From Knoellia sp. S7-12 (lineage in GTDB: Bacteria > Actinomycetota > Actinomycetes > Actinomycetales > Dermatophilaceae), in the NCBI RefSeq assembly GCF_040518285.1, contig NZ_CP155449.1:868001-932000 (forward strand): 64,000 bases of DNA, given 5' to 3'. Position numbers and translations under genes: made by a program. Under the pieces are notes generated by a model that worked only from the letters and a program-made list of their open reading frames with translations, was not told where the DNA came from and did no database searches. The first letter of the stretch is position 1, and every line of letters begins with the position of its first letter. This document shows, in pieces, positions 60,781 to 64,000 of this stretch.

Positions 60781-61446
60781 TCAGGGGCGGGCTGCGAGGC
60801 GCTCGAGCAGTTCCGTCGGACCACTGACGATGAGCGTGTCGTGAGCCGAGACCTTCGTCGTCGGCACGGCATACGTGAAGTCCTCTCCGGGAGCCTTCAC
60901 GCCCACGATGGTCACGCCGTACTTGCTGCGCAGTTTGCTCTGCTCCAACGTGAAGCCGATGGCCTCGGTCGGAGGGCGCATCTTGACGATGGCGAAGCCG
61001 TCGTCGAACTCGATGTAGTCCTGCAGCTTGCCGCCGACGAGGTGCGCCACGCGGCGGCCGGTGTCGGCCTCGGGGCGAACGATGTGCTGGACGCCGATGC
61101 GGTCGAGGATGCGCGCGTGCTCCGGTGACATCGCCTTGGCCCAGATGTCGGGAATGCCCTGGTCCACGAGGTTGGCCGACGCGAGGACCGACGCCTCGAT
61201 CGAGGAACCCACGCCCACGATGGCGATCTTGTAGCGCGAGGCCTTGGCGTCGCGGATGACCTCGGCGTCGCTGGCGTCGCCGTGGATGATCGAGCTGATC
61301 CGGCCGAGGAACTTCTCGGCGAGGAGCCCGTCCTTCTCGATGGCGACGACCCGGTGTCCGAGGCGGCGCAGCTCGAGGGCGGCGGCGCCACCGAATCGAC
61401 CCAGACCGACGACCAGCACATCGAGATCGCTGTTCTTGGCGCCCAA
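60781..61446 (-). CDS. TrkA-family potassium channel regulatory protein
   Basis: A protein of 221 residues with an N-terminal RCK/TrkA-N nucleotide domain (DVLVVGLGRFGGAAALELRRLGHRVVAIEKD) and a C-terminal TrkA-C domain ending in VSAHDTLIVSGPTELLERLA. Such proteins sit on the cytoplasmic side of a Trk/Ktr K+ channel and gate it with NAD(H) or ATP. No membrane subunit is next to it, so its partner must be encoded elsewhere. It is divergent from the AcuC gene. Confidence 0.9.
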   Translation of the reverse strand: MGAKNSDLDVLVVGLGRFGGAAALELRRLGHRVVAIEKDGLLAEKFLGRISSIIHGDASDAEVIRDAKASRYKIAIVGVGSSIEASVLASANLVDQGIPDIWAKAMSPEHARILDRIGVQHIVRPEADTGRRVAHLVGGKLQDYIEFDDGFAIVKMRPPTEAIGFTLEQSKLRSKYGVTIVGVKAPGEDFTYAVPTTKVSAHDTLIVSGPTELLERLAARP

Positions 61447-61547
61447 GGCTTCCTCCTGCTGATGACTGACGGCCTGATGACTGACTGCAACGACGACGCC
61501 AGGTGGACGTTCGGGACGAGGCTAACCCTCAACTGGGGTGCGCCGGG

Positions 61548-61553
61548 TAGCGT
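61548..61553 (+). promoter_or_regulatory. -10 box TAGCGT of the AcuC gene
   Basis: TAGCGT ends seven bases before the ATG at 61561, indicating a leaderless transcript. Confidence 0.5.
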
Positions 61554-61560
61554 GCCCGAC

Positions 61561-62751
61561 ATGGCTCATCGCACGCGCCTCGTCTGGGACGACGGGTTCA
61601 CGGCCTACAACTTCGGGCCAACCCATCCCATGGGGCCCTCCCGGCTGGCTCTGACGACGAGGTTGCTCGACTCGCTCGGCGTCCTTGGCCAGGTCGAAGT
61701 CGTCAGTCCCGGCATCGCCAGTGACGAACTCCTCGCGACGGTGCACGACCGCGACTACATCGCTGCGGTGCGGGCAGCGTCGATCGATCCGGACACCGCA
61801 GATCTGCGCCGCGGCCTGGGCACGGAGGATGACCCAGCCTTTGCGGGGATGCACGAGGCGAGCGCCCGAATCGTCCAGGGAACGGTCGATGTCTGCGACG
61901 CGGTGTGGAGTGGCGAGGTCGACCACGGCGTGAACTATTGCGGCGGTCTCCACCACGCGATGGCCACCCACGCCGCGGGCTTCTGCATCTACAACGACAT
62001 CGCCGTGGGCATCCAGCACCTTCTCGACAACGGCGCCGAGCGAGTGGCCTACATCGACATCGACGTCCACCATGGCGACGGTGTCGAGCGCATCTTCTGG
62101 AACGACCCGCGCGTCCTGACGGTCTCTGTCCATGAGTCCGGGCGCGCGCTCTTCCCGGGCACCGGGTGGCCGGGCGACATCGGTGGGCCTGACGCGCGGG
62201 GCACGGCAGTCAACGTGGCGCTCCCGCCGGGGACGGGCGACTCCGACTGGTTGCGCGCCATCGAGTCGGTCGTGCCCCACGTCGTGGCGGCTTTCGATCC
62301 CGATGTGCTCGTGACCCAGCACGGTTGCGACAGTCATCGCCAGGATCCGCTGGCGCACTTCAGCGTCTCCCTCGATGCCCAGCGGCGCGCCCACGAGTGC
62401 CTCCACCGGCTCGCCCATGACCACGCGAACGGCAAGTGGGTTGCGCTGGGCGGCGGCGGTTATGAACTCGTCGACGTCGTGCCGCGGTCCTGGGCCCACC
62501 TCACGGCGATCGCCGCGCACGCACCCGTGGCGGTCGACACCGTGGTTCCGCAGGAATGGCTCGACCACGTCCGTGAGACGTACGGCCGAGAAGGCCCGAG
62601 CACCATGGGTGACCTGGCGCAGGAGGACCTGCCGATCTGGGTGCGGCCATGGGAGATGGGGCACAACCCGGACCGACCCGGCGACGCCGCCATCCTGGCG
62701 ACTCGTCAAGCGGTGTTCCCGCTCCACGGCTTGGATCCCTGGTTCGACTGA
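61561..62751 (+). CDS. acuC: Histone deacetylase-like protein, AcuC type
   Basis: A protein of 396 residues. The fold shows FNFGPTHPMGPSRLALT-like YNFGPTHPMGPSRLAL at the start, CGGLHHAMATHAAGFC with the catalytic His pair, and YIDIDVHHGDGVERIFW with zinc-binding Asp and His; the third ligand Asp is in VTQHGCDSHRQDPLA. AcuC removes acetyl groups from lysines of acetyl-CoA synthetase and thereby activates it. The acsA gene is not in the window. The ATG at 61561 directly follows a -10 box; the longer open frame upstream is not used. Confidence 0.9.
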   Translation: MAHRTRLVWDDGFTAYNFGPTHPMGPSRLALTTRLLDSLGVLGQVEVVSPGIASDELLATVHDRDYIAAVRAASIDPDTADLRRGLGTEDDPAFAGMHEASARIVQGTVDVCDAVWSGEVDHGVNYCGGLHHAMATHAAGFCIYNDIAVGIQHLLDNGAERVAYIDIDVHHGDGVERIFWNDPRVLTVSVHESGRALFPGTGWPGDIGGPDARGTAVNVALPPGTGDSDWLRAIESVVPHVVAAFDPDVLVTQHGCDSHRQDPLAHFSVSLDAQRRAHECLHRLAHDHANGKWVALGGGGYELVDVVPRSWAHLTAIAAHAPVAVDTVVPQEWLDHVRETYGREGPSTMGDLAQEDLPIWVRPWEMGHNPDRPGDAAILATRQAVFPLHGLDPWFD

Positions 62752-62917
62752 GCCAGATTTCTCTCCACTCCACCGCGTGTCGACTGGACGTGGGAAAGAT
62801 TCGGCTCCATCCGCTTCCCCAATGGTCACACCAGCCCCTATGGTTGCTACTTACACGCCGTAGATGACCGCCGACGGGGAAGTCGGCGATGCGAGCGTGC
62901 AGAAGATCGAGGTGGCG

Positions 62918-63115
62918 ATGTCTCAGGAACGCTTTGCCGAGGTGCGGTTTCTCACCGTTGCCGAGGTGGCCTCGATCATGCGCGTGTCAAAGATGACCGT
63001 CTATCGCATGGTGCACGGCGGCGAACTTCCGGCCGTGCGCGTTGGACGGTCCTTCCGGGTTCCCGAGGATGAGGTGCAGAAGTACCTCCGGGAGTCCTAC
63101 ATGGGCACCGCTTGA
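62918..63115 (+). CDS. Small HTH (excisionase/BldC-like) DNA-binding protein
   Basis: A protein of 65 residues. LTVAEVASIMRVSKMTVYRMVHGGELPAVRVGRSFRVPEDEVQKYL is a MerR-like winged helix, as in BldC and excisionases. GAGG lies five bases before the ATG at 62918; the frame is open for 18 more codons upstream. In actinobacteria the gene sits before bS22 and after proC, which fits a housekeeping regulator rather than a phage protein. A perfect hairpin terminator follows. Confidence 0.9.
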   Translation: MSQERFAEVRFLTVAEVASIMRVSKMTVYRMVHGGELPAVRVGRSFRVPEDEVQKYLRESYMGTA

Positions 63116-63137
63116 GCGAGCCGCATCACACGCTGGA

Positions 63138-63160
63138 GGCCGGGCCGATGAGGCCCGGCC
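63138..63160 (+). terminator. Terminator after the small HTH gene
   Basis: A perfect 9-bp stem GGCCGGGCC/GGCCCGGCC (63138-63146 and 63152-63160) with a five-base loop and TTCGCCGTTT after it. Confidence 0.85.
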
Positions 63161-63330
63161 TTCGCCGTTTCCGGTGCCGTCTCCTCTGCCCGTTCGAGGC
63201 CCGTTTGGGCGCTCGGCCCGCTCGCCGGTAGGGTGGCCCATCGACACACGCGCGCCGGTCGGCCGCGCAGGCCGATCAGCAGCTGCTGGTCCACCGTCGT
63301 TCAGATTCCCTCAATCAGCAAGGACTGCTC

Positions 63331-63429
63331 ATGGGTTCAGTGATCAAGAAGCGCCGCAAGCGCATGGCGAAGAAGAAGCACCGCAAGTTGCTTCGCAAGA
63401 CGCGCCACCAGCGTCGCAACAAGAAGTGA
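63331..63429 (+). CDS. Small ribosomal protein bS22 (AURKAIP1/COX24 domain)
   Basis: A protein of 32 residues, MGSVIKKRRKRMAKKKH and then KLLRKTRHQRRNKK, so more than half of it is Lys or Arg. This is the tiny actinobacterial protein that binds near the decoding region of the 30S subunit; it is often missed because of its length. AAGGA lies six bases before the ATG. It is followed by a hairpin terminator. Confidence 0.93.
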   Translation: MGSVIKKRRKRMAKKKHRKLLRKTRHQRRNKK

Positions 63430-63448
63430 CGCGTCCCTGACGCGGATG

Positions 63449-63479
63449 AACGGCCCTCGCCCTCCCGGTGGGGGCCGTT
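63449..63479 (+). terminator. Terminator after bS22
   Basis: AACGGCCC (63449-63456) pairs with GGGCCGTT (63472-63479); a short inner stem lies in the loop. TCCGCATT follows. Confidence 0.7.
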
Positions 63480-63654
63480 CCGCATTCAGGGCGGGTATGC
63501 CGGCCCACGCAGAGCGTGGGACCCGCGCTCGCCTCCCGCTGCGCGTCCAGCACGTGGGCCCTGGGGTGACAGGCCTCTCCAACCCCTCCCGTCTCAGGGC
63601 GGTGGCAAGTAGGGTCTGGCACGAAGAGCGTGATCCAAAGAGAGGGCTGTGTCC

Positions 63655-64000
63655 GTGGGTCAAGTAGTTCTCGTGACGGGGGTGTCCCGTTATGTCGGGG
63701 GTGTCCTGGCGCGGCGACTTGCGGCCGACCCTGGCGTCGACAGGGTCATCGGGGTCGACGTCATCCCTCCTCCTCGTGACATCGGCGGGGCAGAGTTCAT
63801 CCGCGCCGACATCCGCAACCCGATGATCGGCAAGGTCATCGCCCAGGGTGACGTCGACACCGTGGTGCACGCCAACGTCATCGCGACGCCGACCTTCGCC
63901 GGAGGACGCACTCCGCAGAAGGAGATCAACGTCATCGGCACGATGCAGTTGCTCGCGGCGTGCCAGAAGGCCTCGTCGGTCAAGCGCCTTGTCGTGAAGT
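63655..64000 (+). CDS. NAD-dependent epimerase/dehydratase family protein, N-terminal part
   Basis: The first 115 residues only, as the frame runs off the window. The nucleotide loop is VVLVTGVSRYVGGVLARRLAADPGVDRVIGVD, then AEFIRADIRNPMIGKVI, VDTVVHANV and NVIGTMQLLAACQKASSVKRLVVK, as in the short-chain UDP-sugar epimerase-like proteins following bS22 in actinobacteria (GalE2-like). The GTG at 63655 has AGAGGG eight bases upstream; an in-frame GTG at 63649 is less well spaced. The substrate is unknown. Confidence 0.85.
   Translation, partial: MGQVVLVTGVSRYVGGVLARRLAADPGVDRVIGVDVIPPPRDIGGAEFIRADIRNPMIGKVIAQGDVDTVVHANVIATPTFAGGRTPQKEINVIGTMQLLAACQKASSVKRLVVK

Noticed and set aside
62918..63115. 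Excisionase-like HTH as a sign of a prophage or integrative element
   Set aside because: No integrase, attachment site or phage gene is nearby, and the gene sits in its conserved place between proC-linked genes and bS22.
1..64000. CRISPR arrays, rRNA genes, insertion sequences
   Set aside because: No regularly spaced direct repeats, no rRNA sequence and no transposase reading frame were seen; the short hairpins found are dispersed, not arrayed.

Overview
The window is about 70% GC. It has frequent GTG starts, four-base start/stop overlaps between cotranscribed genes, actinobacterial -10 boxes (TANNNT) directly in front of many start codons, and genes typical of Actinomycetota: a mycothiol-dependent isomerase family member, a Topo I with a Lys/Ala tail, DUF2342, DUF3180, the tiny ribosomal protein bS22 and a class F sortase. 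Gene content and order suggest a chromosome from an Intrasporangiaceae-like micrococcalean (Janibacter/Knoellia/Phycicoccus type); this is inference from content, not a database match. No prophage, transposase, integrase or CRISPR array was seen, and no gap between genes exceeds 300 bases.

Layout. 1-8.2 kb: the end of a Na+/solute symporter, a secreted beta-propeller protein, a membrane protein with a well-formed promoter, a two-domain lipid kinase/phosphatase, and a two-component system divergent from an ABC exporter. 8.3-17.1 kb: acyl-CoA ligase with SCP2 protein, topA, a divergent AroE homologue, and an MDR oxidoreductase divergent from its TetR. 17.2-26.3 kb: TipA-like MerR, tmk-holB, a secreted peptidase-like hydrolase, tRNA-Thr, plsC, a SulP permease divergent from a second MerR, and a lipoprotein glycosidase. 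26.4-33.3 kb: SRPBCC protein, phosphoesterase, acetyltransferase, ppa, dacB, DUF2342 protease, tilS. 33.5-35.7 kb: a MarR/MFS cassette between tilS and hpt. 35.7-42.1 kb: hpt, an MBL hydrolase, ftsH, folE-folP-folB/K, DUF3180. 42.1-47.6 kb: sortase with its probable substrate, a MidA-like methyltransferase overlapping a lone nuoD-like gene, an FBP-domain protein and a hairpin-flanked DUF559-type gene. 47.6-52.5 kb: a tightly overlapped DUF2520-panC-panD-nadB-nadC operon (pantothenate and NAD from aspartate). 52.6-64 kb: a block resembling the conserved actinobacterial ppx - isomerase - proC - HTH - bS22 - galE-like order, expanded with a TetR/ABC cassette, proline dehydrogenase, two acetyltransferases, a TrkA protein and an AcuC deacetylase.

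Besides the genes the window carries several layers of small repeats. The octamer GTATGCCG occurs roughly 55 times on the two strands (by eye), far above composition expectation, in genes and between them, and is often paired as inverted repeats in terminators and divergent promoters. Three other hairpin families each occur twice. One of them lies in frame inside tilS and, in its second copy, supplies the stop codon of nadC; another supplies the last codons and stop of a DUF559-type gene. At least twelve genes appear to be transcribed as leaderless mRNAs.

The strongest biological leads are the repeat layer, the MidA/NuoD pair, the lipid kinase-phosphatidate phosphatase fusion, and two MerR-type operators of the same design controlling unrelated genes.
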